This document shows, piece after piece, positions 1-11,047 of a DNA stretch of 64,000 nucleotides. The stretch comes from Lacinutrix neustonica. Its GTDB lineage: Bacteria; Bacteroidota; Bacteroidia; Flavobacteriales; Flavobacteriaceae. The notes under the pieces were generated by a model, which saw only the letters and a program-made list of their open reading frames with translations, was not told the DNA's origin and did no database searches. The translations under genes and the position numbers were made by a program. Where the stretch lies: positions 1,653,501-1,717,500 of the forward strand of contig NZ_CP113088.1 of NCBI RefSeq assembly GCF_026625145.1, in the 5' to 3' direction. Numbering within the stretch: the first letter of the stretch is position 1; every line of letters starts with the position of its first letter.

Positions 1-2052
1 CACAGCGTTTTGGAATACCTTTAGGTTATGGCGGACCACATGCCGCATATTTTGCTACAAGGGAAGCGTTTAAACGTGATATTCCTGGACGTATTATTGG
101 GGTAACCAAAGATATGAATGGCAATCGAGCGCTTCGTATGGCTTTACAAACACGTGAGCAACACATAAAAAGAGATAAAGCGACTTCTAATATTTGTACC
201 GCACAGGTTTTATTAGCCGTAATGGCTGGTATGTATGCGGTGTATCACGGTCCTAAAGGCTTGTTATTTATCGCTAACGAAGTACACAACACCGCTTCCA
301 CTCTAGCCAATGCTTTGGTGAAATTGGGTGTTGAGCAAATCAACACCTCGTTTTTCGATACCATTCAATTGAAAACCAATGCTCCGGTTATTAAAGCGTT
401 CGCTGAAAAAGAAGAAGTCAATTTCAACTATCCTGATGACGAAACGGTAACCATTTCAGTAAATGAAACCACCACGCTCTCTGATGTTAATCAAATTATT
501 TCCATTTTCGAAGAAGCTTTAGGGAAAGAGACCATCAGTATAGAAAATCTTTCAGAAACCAATAACATTTCTGAAACACTGCAACGTCAAACCGAATTTT
601 TAACATTAGACGTTTTTAATACCTACCATTCTGAAACAGAATTGATGCGTTACATCAAATCTTTAGAACGTAAAGATTTATCCTTAAACCACTCCATGAT
701 TTCTTTAGGTTCATGTACCATGAAATTAAATGCTGCCGCAGAAATGCTGCCCTTAAGTTCTCCTAATTGGGGAAACATTCATCCCTTTGTACCTGTAGGA
801 CAGGCTCAAGGCTATCATAAGGTGTTACATGCTTTAGAAAACCAATTAACAGAAATTACTGGTTTTGCTGGAACTTCCCTACAACCCAATTCGGCGCGCA
901 AGGAGAATATGCTGGTTTAATGGTTATTCGTGCGTATCATGAATCTCGTGGTGATCATCATAGAAACGTTTGCTTAATTCCATCATCGGCCCACGGTACC
1001 AATCCGGCAAGTGCTGTAATGGCTGGAATGAAAGTGGTTGTTACCAAAGCCAACGATGATGGCAATATTGATGTAGACGATTTAAGAGAAAAAGCAGAAT
1101 TACATAAAGATAATTTAGCCGCTTTAATGGTTACTTATCCATCTACTCACGGTGTTTACGAATCTGCAATTAAAACCATCACGCAATTGATTCATGATAA
1201 TGGTGGGCAAGTATACATGGACGGCGCGAATATGAATGCTCAAGTTGGGTTAACCAATCCTGGAAATATTGGAGCAGATGTTTGCCATTTAAACTTACAC
1301 AAAACCTTTGCTATTCCTCATGGAGGTGGTGGTCCAGGTGTTGGTCCTATTTGCGTGGCAAAACAGTTGGTTCCTTTTTTACCAGGCAACCCTTTAATTA
1401 AAACAGGCGGAGAACAAGCCATTACAGCCATTTCTGCAGCGCCATTTGGTTCTGCTTTAGCCTGCTTGATCTCATACGGCTACATTAGAATGTTAGGTGT
1501 AAAAGGCCTTAAAAAATCTACTGAAGTCGCTATTTTAAATGCCAATTATATTAAACAGCGTTTACAAGGCTCTTTTGAAACCTTGTACTCGGAGAACGTG
1601 GTCGTGCCGCTCATGAAATGATTATCGATTGTAGACCGTTTAAAGAAAACGGCATTGAAGTGGTCGATATAGCAAAACGTTTAATGGATTATGGATTTCA
1701 TTCCCCTACAGTATCCTTTCCTGTAGCTGGTACCATGATGATTGAACCTACAGAAAGTGAAAGCAAGACAGAAATGGATCGTTTTTGTGATGCCATGATT
1801 TCCATTAGAAAAGAAATTGCTCAAGCTTCAAAAGAGGATACAAATAATCCGTTAAAAAATGCACCTCATACCATGGCTATGGTCACTAGCGATGAATGGC
1901 TGTTACCTTATTCTCGTGAAAAAGCAGCATTCCCTTTAGCCTATGTACATGACAATAAATTTTGGCCTACAGTTCGTCGCGTAGACGATGCCTTTGGTGA
2001 TAGAAATTTAATATGTACTTGTGCGCCAATTGAGGCCTATATGGACGCTTAA
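1..2052 (+). CDS. gcvP: Glycine dehydrogenase (P-protein), 5'-partial, two apparent frameshifts
   Basis: PLP-dependent glycine decarboxylase of the glycine cleavage system. The reading frame is already open at base 3 and the start lies before the window. The PLP-binding motif [18 protein letters not shown] is present, with the lysine codon at about 1301; the glycine-rich stretch after it is the family hallmark. The frame breaks at 891-893 (TCGG where TCTGG/TCCGG gives NSGAQG) and at 1589-1592 (TCGG where [12 protein letters not shown] is expected). Inserting one base at each joins three fragments into a continuous P-protein ending in a normal C-terminus (IEAYMDA). I regard it as an intact gene carrying sequence errors, not a pseudogene. 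Confidence 0.95.
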
Positions 2053-2087
2053 TCAGCTTTTGAACATCGTAAAAAAAATCAACAATT

Positions 2088-2144
2088 AAATTGCCTTTAG
2101 TTTTAACTACTTATCTTAGCAAATAAAATAACTAAAGGCAATTT
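2088..2144 (+). terminator. 15-bp inverted repeat with T-run, terminator after gcvP
   Basis: Arms at 2088-2102 and 2130-2144 are perfect 15-bp complements, followed by a run of eight T. The 27-base loop is unusually long and contains TATCTTAG, close to the Bacteroidota -7 element TAnnTTTG. The gcvP terminator may therefore enclose the promoter of the KAS III-like gene that starts 11 bases after the repeat. Confidence 0.65.
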
Positions 2145-2154
2145 CTTTTTTTAT

Positions 2155-3214
2155 ATGAGTATTACAATTACAGGAACAGGAAGCTACATTCCTAAAGGTA
2201 TTGAGAAGAATGAAGACTTTTACAGTCATAATTTTTTAAATGCGGATGGCTCCACCATAAACCATCCCAATGAAGTAATTATTGAAAAATTTAAAGCCAT
2301 TACTGGAATTCAAGAAAGGCGCTATATAAAATCTGAGCTATTAAACTCTGACATCGCCTCCTACGCAGCAGAAAAAGCCATTGCTGACGCTAAGATTGAT
2401 AAAGAAACAATTGATTACATTATTGTTGCCCATAATTATGGAGATGTAAAACACAACTCTGATCAAAGTGACACCGTACCAAGCATAGCCTCTCGAGTAA
2501 AACACTTGTTACAAATTAAAAACCCAAAATGTGTTGGATACGACTTGCTTTTTGGTTGTCCTGGCTGGATAGAAGGCGTTATACAGGCCAATGCATTCAT
2601 TAAATCTGGTATCGCCAAACGTTGTTTGGTTATTGGTAGTGAAACACTATCGCGTGTCATAGACAAACACGATAGAGACTCTATGATTTATAGCGATGGC
2701 GCTGGAGCTGTTATTGTTGAACAAACGACTCAAGACGGTGGAATTATCGCTCACGAATCGGCAACTTTTGCATTAGACGAAGCGCATTTTATTTATTTTG
2801 GAGAGACCAATCATCCAGTAAATTGATAGCCAACGTCGTTATATAAAAATGTATGGTCGCAAGATCTATGAATTCGCACTCACCAATGTCCCGCTAGCTA
2901 TAAAAGCGTGTTTAGAAAAAAGTGGTTATACCATACAGGATGTCAAAAAAATATTGATTCATCAAGCCAATGAAAAAATGGACGAAGCGATTGTAAAACG
3001 CTTTTACAAACTTCATAACATGCCAATGCCGGAAGGCGTCATGCCAATGACCATTAACAAGCTTGGGAATTCTAGTGTCGCAACCGTTCCTACACTGTAC
3101 GATATGATTTTAAAAGGCAAGCTTGACAATCAAGAAATAAATACTGGTGATGTTATTATTTTTGCTAGCGTTGGTGCTGGCATGAATATTAATGCCATCG
3201 TTTACAAACATTAA
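2155..3214 (+). CDS. Beta-ketoacyl-ACP synthase III-like protein (frame disrupted)
   Basis: Thiolase-fold condensing enzyme of the FabH/KAS III family, about 353 residues when restored, the normal length. The triad is visible: Cys135 in LLFGCPGWIEG, His in ILIHQANEKM and Asn in KLGNSSVATVP. The family condenses acyl-CoA with malonyl-ACP; this branch is commonly annotated only as a KAS III family protein, so the substrate is unknown. The frame breaks near 2824, where the expected N-(P)-D-S-Q-R-R is read as a stop. A damaged CCAGA fits but is less clear here than at other sites. A small methyltransferase and a glycosyltransferase follow. Confidence 0.85.
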
Positions 3215-3225
3215 AAAAACAGTTC

Positions 3226-3752
3226 TTGTACGAAGGAAAATTTCCACACAAAAGATACAAACTTACGTTTGAGTTTTTAGAAAAACACATTTCTAAAGAG
3301 GCCGAAATATTAGATTTAGGCGTCGTAAATCCATTTACAGCAGTCATGACGGATGCTGGGTTTAAAGTGACCAATACTTCGGTGAAGATTTGGATGTCGA
3401 TACTTCCGCTATCGTTAATTCTAATGCAGATGTCGTTACGGCCTTCGAGATTTTTGAACATCTATTGTCTCCATTAACGGTTCTAAAATCTATAAAAGCA
3501 GATAAGCTAGTCGCGAGTATCCCCATGCGATTATGGTTTTCTCCTGCTTACCGGAGTAAAACCGACAAATGGGACCGCCATTTTCATGAATTTGAAGATT
3601 GGCAATTCGATTGGTTATTAGAGAAAGCAGGTTGGAAGATCATCGATTCTAAAAAATGGACCAATCCAACAAAAAAAATTGGGCTACGTCCTATTTTCAG
3701 ATGGTTTACCCCGAGATATTATATTGTTTACGCAGAAAAAATTAAAGAATAA
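3226..3752 (+). CDS. Class I SAM-dependent methyltransferase-like protein (one frameshift)
   Basis: About 175 residues after restoring one base at 3379-3382 (TCGG, expected TCTGG/TCCGG). It begins with a TTG codon 12 bases after the KAS III-like gene. The N-terminal part ILDLGVVNPFTAVM resembles a degenerate motif I of class I methyltransferases. VVTAFEIFEHLLSP and a C-terminal WFTPRYYIVYAEK segment match the Methyltransf_11/23 type. The close spacing suggests an operon with the flanking enzymes. Its target cannot be told from sequence. The start codon is uncertain. Confidence 0.6.
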
Positions 3753-3842
3753 TACGCCTCTATCTAGAGCATCGCCTCTCATTTGGATGGCCTTTCTGTA
3801 TTAAATCGTTTAACTTTGAATTCTAAACTTTAATTTTAAACC

Positions 3843-4696
3843 TTGAACATTTACATCGTCATTCCTGCACATAACGAAGCGAATAGCATTGGCTTAATGC
3901 TTGACTCTTTAACACAACAAACCGTTTTGCCGCATAAGGTTTTGGTAGTAAATGACCATTCTACAGATGCAACCCGAGACTATAATTAATAGGTTTACTG
4001 CAGAAAATGAATGGCTAGACTCCATAGAAATTAAATCATCTCCGGCGCATGTTCCAGGTAGTAAAGTCATTAATGCTTTTTATAAAGGCGTAATAACCTT
4101 AGATGATCACTATGACATTATTTGCAAGTTTGATGCCGATATCATTCTACCGAGACAATTATATAGAACGATTAATCGCTATGTTTAAAGCAGATGACAC
4201 CATTGGTATTGCTGGTGGATTAGCTTTTATTAAAAAAAACGGCACCTGGGTTTACGAAACGGTCGCTTCTAAAAATCACGTTCGGGGCCCATTTAAGGCT
4301 TATAGAAAAGCATGTTTTGAAGCTATCGGTGGATTAAAGCACAGTATTGGCTGGGATACCATCGATGTTCTATTAGCGCAATATCATGGGTGGAAAATAA
4401 AAACCGATTCTACTTTACACGTAAAACACTTAAAACCAACTGGACATGCTTACAATAAGAAGAGTCGGTATTTACAAGGTGAAGCGTTTTATAAAATGAG
4501 ATACGGACTAGCCATCACCTTAATTTCAGCATTAAAAAAAGGGTTTAAAAACCGAAATATCAACACCGTTTTCAACGACTTAAAAGGCTATCTTCATGCC
4601 AAGCAAAGCCACATAGATTTTATAGTTACAGAAGAAGAAGGGCAATTTATTAGAAAATTACGTTGGGACACCATACTCAAAAAACTAGGGTTTTAG
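3843..4696 (+). CDS. Glycosyltransferase family 2 (two frameshifts)
   Basis: GT-A fold glycosyltransferase, about 283 residues after removing one base at 3974-3979 and one at 4150-4155 (both CCGAGA where CCAGA or CCGGA restores the frame). The start is TTG (MNIYIVIPAHNEA), typical of family 2. VVNDHSTD is the nucleotide-binding strand and CKFDADII carries the DxD-type metal site. The C-terminal half (GGLKHSIGWDTID, then HLKPTGHAYNKKS) is conserved in flavobacterial family 2 enzymes. Probably acts on a cell-surface glycan or lipid; acceptor unknown. Confidence 0.85.
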
Positions 4697-4800
4697 TAAC
4701 CCCATGTTTCGCATACACAAAAAGAAGGAGGTATTTAATTAAAATTCCAATCGCTATAGTTCACTGAGGCCTCTAATTTGTTTTCAATAGCATCTTCTAA

Positions 4801-5544
4801 CTACGGAAAAAAATCAATACCTGTTAGTGCTTCCACGGCATCTACAGACACCACGAAGTTGTTCAAAGACTTATTAGACTCTTGATGATTTATCAAAAAA
4901 GCAAGCAGTTTCGGTTGACCAGAGTTATGATCTATAAGCACTTTGTAAAACTGGTTTGGCACCGAAACTTTTTCATCGCCTATCGTTTTCATATCGCCTT
5001 TTAAAATCCCACCGGAAATCACAAACACCCCATCGTATTCCAACGCCCAGTCGCGCACTTGTTGTTCTAGCCTATTCCAAACACCCGCGTTAAACTCATG
5101 AGTTTGCGGACTAATATTACTCGTTAAAAAAGTTTCATTAAAAGCAAATTGGCTGTAAGCTCTATCTGCCGCAGGACATAAATGGCCACGATCATAACCC
5201 GAATTTTTATAATTCTGCCAATGGGCTGCTGTCGTTTTTACCGCTCTATCCACTTCAAAATAAGGCCGTTGAAAATTAGTTGGAGATAAATGTGATTGCT
5301 TTAGTTCATAAGCTACCCATTCTGCCTGTTCATGTGGCTCACTATAACTTAAACTATAGCCTTCATGATGTATAATTTGCCCCGTTGTACTTGTTGGCAA
5401 AAAGTATGCATTGGTGTTTGTTTTGGTTGAAGCGCCTTCAACCATTATTTTTCTTTCTATTTCTTTTTCAGAGTAGAGATTATAAGAATAAACAGCGATT
5501 AAAAGCAATGCTGCTAGTATGGAATACAGTGTTTTTTTAGACAT
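4801..5544 (-). CDS. Secreted DNA/RNA non-specific endonuclease
   Basis: 247 residues. An N-terminal hydrophobic segment (residues 6-22) acts as a signal or membrane anchor. The His-Me finger signature DRGH lies at residues 118-121, with TSNISPQ and the downstream N-x-W-x-x-L that hold the metal. The family cleaves DNA and RNA without sequence preference, outside the cytoplasm. The ATG overlaps the stop of the upstream TPR gene (TAATG), so it is translationally coupled to the sigma/TPR pair and probably belongs to that operon. Confidence 0.9.
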   Translation of the reverse strand: MSKKTLYSILAALLLIAVYSYNLYSEKEIERKIMVEGASTKTNTNAYFLPTSTTGQIIHHEGYSLSYSEPHEQAEWVAYELKQSHLSPTNFQRPYFEVDRAVKTTAAHWQNYKNSGYDRGHLCPAADRAYSQFAFNETFLTSNISPQTHEFNAGVWNRLEQQVRDWALEYDGVFVISGGILKGDMKTIGDEKVSVPNQFYKVLIDHNSGQPKLLAFLINHQESNKSLNNFVVSVDAVEALTGIDFFP

Positions 5545-6369
5545 TACTGCAATGCTTCTAGTATCTCTTTTGCTTTAGAATGCTTATAATACTCAGGATT
5601 AGTAGCTATAATTTCTAAGGTTTTTATAGCATTCTCTTTGTCACCCTTTTTAAAATAAACCAAGGCTTTATACCAATACCCTTTTGAGTGATCTAAGGTG
5701 TTAGAATCAATTATTTTCTGAAAATTTTCTAAAGCGGAAGTATAATTCTCAAGTTCCAACTGGGAAACTCCTAAATATAAAAGGGCGGTGATGCTGACTT
5801 CTTTGTTCGTATCTACGTAAGCACTAAAACGTGCTTCTGCTAATGGATAATCTTTGTTTGTAAAGGCATCTTCACCTTTAGACAATAGAACGGCATTCGT
5901 TTCACCTCGGGATACTAATGAAGGTAACTCATCCCAGTTACTGTTGTTGCTATAGACCTCGGTACTGGTTAAGCCACTGTCTTTAAATAAAATGCCAAAA
6001 AAGAGCACTAGGGCGGCGGCAATGGCTAATGCAAAGTATAATTGAGGCTTTTTATTAGAGACGCCTTTAGATTTTTCGTTCTTGAAATAGAGGTCGCCAG
6101 CACGTTGAATAACTTTTTTTTTATGCTGAAACTCTTTAGACTTCAATAAAGTCTCTAATGCATCTAACGCGTCATTGTTCTTATGTTCATCAATAAAATC
6201 CCAGCCGTCCTCACCATATTGCAAGCGCATTTTTTTATTGATGTTTACAAGGTCTGCAAGATCAGGGTTTTGGGCTATCTCGGCTTTCAAATGCAATCAC
6301 TTGCTCAGCAGGCATGTCACCATTTAAGTAATCCTCAATGTGTAGGAGTATGTCTTCTGAAAAACTCAT
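5544..6369 (-). CDS. Membrane-anchored TPR protein, probable anti-sigma partner (one frameshift)
   Basis: About 274 residues after removing one base at 6278-6283 (TCTCGG, expected TCTGG). The true ATG at 6367-6369 overlaps the sigma factor stop (ATGA). The cytoplasmic N-terminal segment (MSFSEDILLHIEDYLNGDMP, then a helix-rich stretch) has the look of a bacteroidal anti-sigma zinc-finger-less region. One TM helix follows at about residues 107-123 (LYFALAIAAALVLFFGILF), then three or more TPR units in the periplasmic part. Position directly after an ECF sigma gene supports an anti-sigma or scaffold role; this is inference. Confidence 0.75.
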
Positions 6370-6929
6370 ATTTCTTTTAATTCGTTAAATCTATTATCCT
6401 GTCTTATTATTTCGGTTAGCTTACTTTTACATTTAAAAACGCGCTGTCTCACAACGTTTTCATCATTATATTCTAACTCTATAGCAATATCTTTATAAGC
6501 CATTTTCTTAAAAAAACGGTCTAAAATTTGCTTACAATTTTCAGAAATTAATTCTAATTTTTCCTGAAAAAACTCCCATCGTTCTTGCTCCAATGATGAC
6601 AAGGCTATCTCACGGGCTTCATTCTTTAGTTCCACAACACCATCAATTGTTACCTCTTGTTTTGATTTATTTAACTCCCTGCGCCACAAATTCTTGCAAA
6701 CCGTAAATAAATAGGCTTCAAAACTAGAAGTAATGTCAAATGCCTCTTTGCGATAACGTACGGTTAATTGCAGTAACGCTTTTTGAAAAATGTCCTCGGC
6801 ATCTGCCTGCTCCCCATTATTTTGCACAATAAATCGTTTTACATTAGGAAAACAGTTTTTATAAATATGCAGAATCTGTTCAGTATCATCATTTAGTAGT
6901 GCTTTAAGATAGGTAGATTGGTCTTTCAT
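6366..6929 (-). CDS. ECF-type RNA polymerase sigma factor
   Basis: Sigma-70 family, about 187 residues from the ATG at 6927-6929 (MKDQSTYLKALLNDD). An upstream in-frame ATG at 7001 would run through the promoter region, so I reject it. Region 2 is seen in GEQADAEDIFQKALLQL and AYLFTVCKNLWRREL. The region 4 helix-turn-helix is YKDIAIELEYNDENVVRQRV. It is divergent from the lipoprotein/CHAT genes and heads an operon with the TPR protein and nuclease. It is plausibly the regulator of both directions, which is inference. Confidence 0.88.
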   Translation of the reverse strand: MKDQSTYLKALLNDDTEQILHIYKNCFPNVKRFIVQNNGEQADAEDIFQKALLQLTVRYRKEAFDITSSFEAYLFTVCKNLWRRELNKSKQEVTIDGVVELKNEAREIALSSLEQERWEFFQEKLELISENCKQILDRFFKKMAYKDIAIELEYNDENVVRQRVFKCKSKLTEIIRQDNRFNELKEI

Positions 6930-6961
6930 CGAATAGTATAGTGATTTGCAAAATATAATTT

Positions 6962-6986
6962 TATATTTGGCCGGGTAACAAATATA
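6962..6986. promoter_or_regulatory. Overlapping divergent TAnnTTTG promoters
   Basis: TATATTTG occurs on the plus strand at 6962-6969, facing the lipoprotein/CHAT genes, and on the minus strand at 6979-6986, facing the sigma gene. Both match the Bacteroidota -7 consensus. The two elements overlap the same 25 bases, so transcription in one direction could exclude the other. The same arrangement is preserved in the duplicated copy at 10484-10507. Confidence 0.6.
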
Positions 6987-7028
6987 ATTATTTCGACACA
7001 TAAAAGTATAAACCTATATACAATAACA

Positions 7029-7625
7029 ATGATAACAACAAGAAAAACAATTTTAGCCCTAGGATTATGCCTCGCATTCTTTTATAGTTGCTCTAATGAC
7101 GACGCATTCCTTGAAGCGACTGAAGGTGCCACAATAACAAAAAGAACGCAAGCATCTATAACAGATAGTACAGCTCCAACACAAACAGCTCATCCTGAGA
7201 TTTCTGATGATATAAAATCAAACACATCGGCAGAGCAAGCAGGAAAAACAGAAGAGTGGTTCAATGGTGGTGGTGATAATCCGGTTGGAGAAGACCCTGA
7301 ATTTGTCGTACCAACTATGGATTTAATCGTTGAATTTAGAGACGGTATTACAGCAACGGAAAAGATGGACGCAAGAACGAGATACACAGCATACCTAGGT
7401 TTACTGAGCTATGTTACCTGTGGCGGCAGTCAAACCAACAAAGAAATCTGGACGCTAGATCAAGCCATTTATGAAGATGACACCATACCGTCACCTTGTA
7501 CGAGTTGCCCACAAGGACCAAATTTTGGCGATCCTCTTGTAACAACAAAAAGCGACAGTACAGAAGAAGATCCGGATTTTAATAGAGTAAAAGTAAGCAC
7601 AACTAGCAGTCCTTGTTTGGAATAA
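7029..7625 (+). CDS. Lipoprotein paired with CHAT protease, copy 1
   Basis: 198 residues. The signal peptide ends in a lipobox (LAFFYSC, Cys21). A low-complexity Ser/Thr-rich linker is followed by a conserved module at residues 97-150: VEFRDGITATEKMDARTRY, then LLSYVTCGG and EIWTLDQAIY. The same module is found in the paralogue at 10550-11027. The D-G-x-T-x-x-E-K/Q pattern followed by a helix with Arg is reminiscent of the prodomain/inhibitor-type segments seen next to bacterial proteases. I do not recognise the family. It lies 21 bases before the CHAT gene and is a candidate substrate or inhibitor of it (inference). Confidence 0.8.
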   Translation: MITTRKTILALGLCLAFFYSCSNDDAFLEATEGATITKRTQASITDSTAPTQTAHPEISDDIKSNTSAEQAGKTEEWFNGGGDNPVGEDPEFVVPTMDLIVEFRDGITATEKMDARTRYTAYLGLLSYVTCGGSQTNKEIWTLDQAIYEDDTIPSPCTSCPQGPNFGDPLVTTKSDSTEEDPDFNRVKVSTTSSPCLE

Positions 7626-7646
7626 TCATTTTAAAACAAATTATTA

Positions 7647-10259
7647 TTGAGGCTATTAATTACGGTATCACTACTTCTGTTTTTTTTAAAAGCATCTTCA
7701 CAACAGTCAAATAAAAACGTTGACAGTTTACTCAATGCTTATAAAATTAATAGTGAACTGAAAAATTATGCCACTTTAGCGCATGATGTTTCAGTTAAAT
7801 ATGGAAAAGCAGGTGACTTTGTAAAGGCGCTTAAATACGCATTGAAAGAAGTAAAATTCAAAAAACATTTACCAGTAGAAAGACAAAAAAACAGCCTGTT
7901 TAATCTCGGGCTGTTTTTTTATAAAAATCAGGCATATTCGAAGTCTATTGACGCTTATAACAAAGTGATTGATAGTTTTAGCAGTGACGAATTCACCTAT
8001 AGAGCCTATTGTGAAAATGCAAGAAATTATGACAAATTAGGCGATTTTTATTTAGCAAGAAATTATTATAAAAAAGGGTTGTCACACCCGAAATAATAAA
8101 AACGACTCGTTTAGTTCGTTTATATTTAAACTATTTTGCAATTAACACTAAAATAGGGACTACTCAAAGTTTAAATGAAAACAACCACCTTATAAAAAAA
8201 ATAGACTCATTAGATAATATTACTCAATTTAGTAACCATAATAACTATCAACGCTACAGCGAATATGGTTTGTTTTATAAAAACGAATTGAACTATGATT
8301 TTAAAAAAAGCCAAGAGTACTTTACGAAATTTCTAAAAAAAGCCACTGCAGATAAAAACTCTGAAATGATTTTTAAAGCTTCTAATAACTTGGCTGTATT
8401 ATACAATATTGAAAAAAAGGATAGTGCGTTGTATTATATCACAAATGGTATAAAATATGCTAAAGAGGACTTGACACTTGCAAGGCTATATGTTAATAAA
8501 GCTGAATATTATTTTAATAAAAATGATACGGGTAATGCCATAAAAACATTGCAATCTGCATTACAATTAACACTCCCTACCAAAACAGACAGTGCGATAA
8601 CGTTTTCACCAAGCTTTAAAACACTCACGGCTTCTAAACATCCATCGCTTTCAACACTAGCTTTAAAAAATAAAGCAAAATACATTTTAGAAGATAACGA
8701 ATTATCAAAAAATCAAGAATTACTGCAACTGGCTTATCAAAGCATTTCCTTAGCAGATCGAATGATTGATTTTATAAGAATCGAAAGCTTAGAGAACGAC
8801 TCTAAACTGCTGCGGCAAGAAGCAGCATCAAACATCTATATGCTAGGGGTAAAAGCGTGTTATAAATTAAATAAACCTAATGAGGCCTTCTATTTTATAG
8901 AAAAAAATAGGGCACTGCTGCTACTTGAGAATATTAAAAACAAAACAAATTCAAGCCTTCCTGCAGCTATTTTACAGCAAGAACAAGAGTACAAAAAACG
9001 CATCTATGCGCTAGAAAACCAACTTAATCTTACTGAAAGCAGTGCACTTAAAAACGAGTACCATAGCCTAAAAATTGACTATAACAACTTTATAAAATCC
9101 TTAGAAGTAAGTTATCCTGCATATTATAATGCCAAACAAAACATTCACGTTGAAAACATAGCCTCTATTAAAGAGGTCTTAGACGACCACACCACCATTT
9201 TAGAATATATTATAAATAAAGAGCACGGTTTCCTTTTAATAATAACTAAAGATAACACCAGGTTATTAGACTTAGGTGACACCAAAAATTTGGAAACCAA
9301 AATTAATGAGTATTTAAAACGTATCCGTCACCCTTTAAAAACTTCTGAAGAACTTGAAAACTATAACAAAACCGCTCATTATCTTTACAACACATTATTA
9401 CCGATAAAAGACCCCACGATACTAAAAAATAAATTAGTCATCATCCCGGACTACACCCTTCAAAATTTACCTTTTGAAAGCCTAAAAAATAATGACAAAT
9501 ACCTCATTGAAGACTTTGAAATCTCCTATGCCTATTCTTTGACCTTCTTAAATTCTAATAAGAGCATAAAGCGAGAGGCCCCACAGTCATTTATAGGTTT
9601 TGCGCCGAGTCATTTAATTACGATCATTTACAAACCTTGCCTCGCAGTAAGATTGAAACTACTACTATAGGTAATCAATTAGATGGTTTGGTGCTATTAG
9701 ACGACTCGGCTACCAAAGAGCATTTCTTTTCTAAAGCTAAGGATTACAAAATCATTCATTTATCTACTCACGCGAATGCCAACGACTCCATTGCGCCTTG
9801 GATTGCTTTCAAAAATGAAAAACTATACTTAAACGAACTCTATACCACAAAAAATCAAGCCGAGCTGGTCATGTTGAACGCGTGTAACAGTTCTTTAGGA
9901 GAGATGAATGCCGGTGAAGGCGTCTTTAGTTTGGCTAGAGGCTTCTTTTATTCGGAGCCAATAGTGTTGTGTCCTCACTATGGAATGTTAACGATAAGTC
10001 TAATTCAGAAATCACCACCAACTTTTATCGCTATCTTAAAGAGGGCAAGACTAAAAGCGCGGCGTTACGACAAGCCAAGTTAGACTACATCCATACCCGC
10101 TCACTAAGCGATGTCTCTCCGTATTACTGGTCTTCATTAATTTTAATTGGTGATGCTACGTCCATTTATCCTCAATACACCTTGATGTATTGCATAACTT
10201 TCAGTATAATATTTTTGATACTTTTATTTTTTTTAATAAAAAAAACTCAAAAATCGTGA
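7647..10259 (+). CDS. TPR-CHAT caspase-like protease, periplasmic, copy 1 (three frameshifts)
   Basis: About 871 residues after restoring one base at each of 8088-8092, 9605-9608 and 9952-9956. The intact paralogue at 11048-13708 shows the correct reading at the last two. TTG start, then an Sec-type signal peptide (LLITVSLLLFFLKASSQ), several TPR repeats to about residue 430, a helical linker and a C-terminal CHAT (caspase HetF-associated with TPRs) domain. The catalytic His is in HLSTHANAND and the catalytic Cys in VMLNACNSSLGEMN. A C-terminal TM helix ends in a Lys-rich tail (IKKTQKS). Topology implies a periplasm-facing protease anchored in the inner membrane. Confidence 0.9.
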
Positions 10260-10377
10260 GTAACAACGCTTAGACTTATGAAAAAAAGAAAATCGAATAG
10301 TAAAAGAAACTTACTTTTTTGTGAAAATGAAATTAACATCTCCCAATTCATCTTTATTTTGCCTAACAACCTATTTT

Positions 10378-10484
10378 ACATTTGGAAAACAGTTTTTGTA
10401 AATACAGAAAAGCTGTTCGGGTCTCTAAATGTAATTAGGCTTTAAGTCAGATTGGTATTTCATCAAATAGTGTAATATAATTTT
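10378..10484 (-). pseudogene. Decayed 5' fragment of the ECF sigma gene
   Basis: Read on the minus strand, this encodes M-K-Y-Q-S-D-L-K, a stop, and further on QLFCIYKNCFPNVK. It matches the start of the intact sigma factor (MKDQSTYLKALL ... HIYKNCFPNVK) in the same position relative to the divergent promoters. Only about the first 35 codons remain. It shows that the lipoprotein-CHAT duplication originally carried the sigma-side DNA with it. Confidence 0.75.
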
Positions 10485-10507
10485 ATATTTGACGGGTAAC
10501 AAATATA
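10484..10507. promoter_or_regulatory. Duplicated divergent TAnnTTTG promoters
   Basis: TATATTTG on the plus strand at 10484-10491 and on the minus strand at 10500-10507, copies of the pair at 6962-6986. The minus-strand element is retained although its gene is destroyed. The plus-strand element would drive the second lipoprotein/CHAT pair. Confidence 0.55.
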
Positions 10508-10549
10508 ATTATTTCGATACATAAATATAGAAACCTATAAATAATAACT

Positions 10550-11027
10550 ATGATAACAACAAGAAAAACAATTTTAGCATTAGGATTATGCTTCTCATTA
10601 TTTTACAATTGCTCGAATGACAACTCTTTCATTGAAGAAGAAAAAAGACTCCTAGAAGACACATCCATTGTATCGGCTAACAGACCGAGATGGATGGCAA
10701 ATTCCAATAGATCCAATTGAAGAAGAAGAAGACTATACAATTCAAACAATAAAGTATATAGTGACCTATGATTATGGAGCTACTGAAACACAAAAAGCAA
10801 CAACAAGGGCAAGTTGGGCTGATTGTGTAGGCCTTATAAGATATATAACCGTCTCAGAGTACCGTGAAATATGGACTTTAGATAGTGCTATTTATTATAG
10901 CACCACAGTAACGTGCCCAGCCTTACCTTCAGGAGTACCTATAGGAGGAACTAAAGATATCGCAATTAATGATGACACAGATATTACTACTTTTGATATA
11001 TGTAGTAGTATTGGGGGCTGTAATTAA
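10550..11027 (+). CDS. Lipoprotein paired with CHAT protease, copy 2 (one frameshift)
   Basis: About 158 residues after removing one base at 10685-10690 (CCGAGA, expected CCAGA). The signal peptide is nearly identical to copy 1 (MITTRKTILALGL) with lipobox SLFYNC. The linker is acidic instead of Ser/Thr-rich. The conserved module is kept: VTYDYGATETQKATTRASW, then LIRYIT and EIWTLDSAIY. It sits 20 bases ahead of the second CHAT gene, as copy 1 does. Function unknown; co-inheritance of lipoprotein and protease argues for a functional pair. Confidence 0.78.
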
Positions 11028-11047
11028 TAAGACTAAAATTTAGGATA

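Larger units (their letters stand above)
10260..10549. other. Intergenic region between the two lipoprotein-CHAT units
   Basis: 290 bases without an intact gene. The right half (from about 10378) is a decayed copy of the sigma gene's 5' end plus its promoter region, listed separately. The left part (10260-10377) shows no similarity I recognise. Confidence 0.6.

Noticed and set aside
4801..5544. Nuclease as a toxin or colicin-like effector
   Set aside because: No immunity gene, no polymorphic toxin N-terminus; it is an ordinary secreted non-specific endonuclease.
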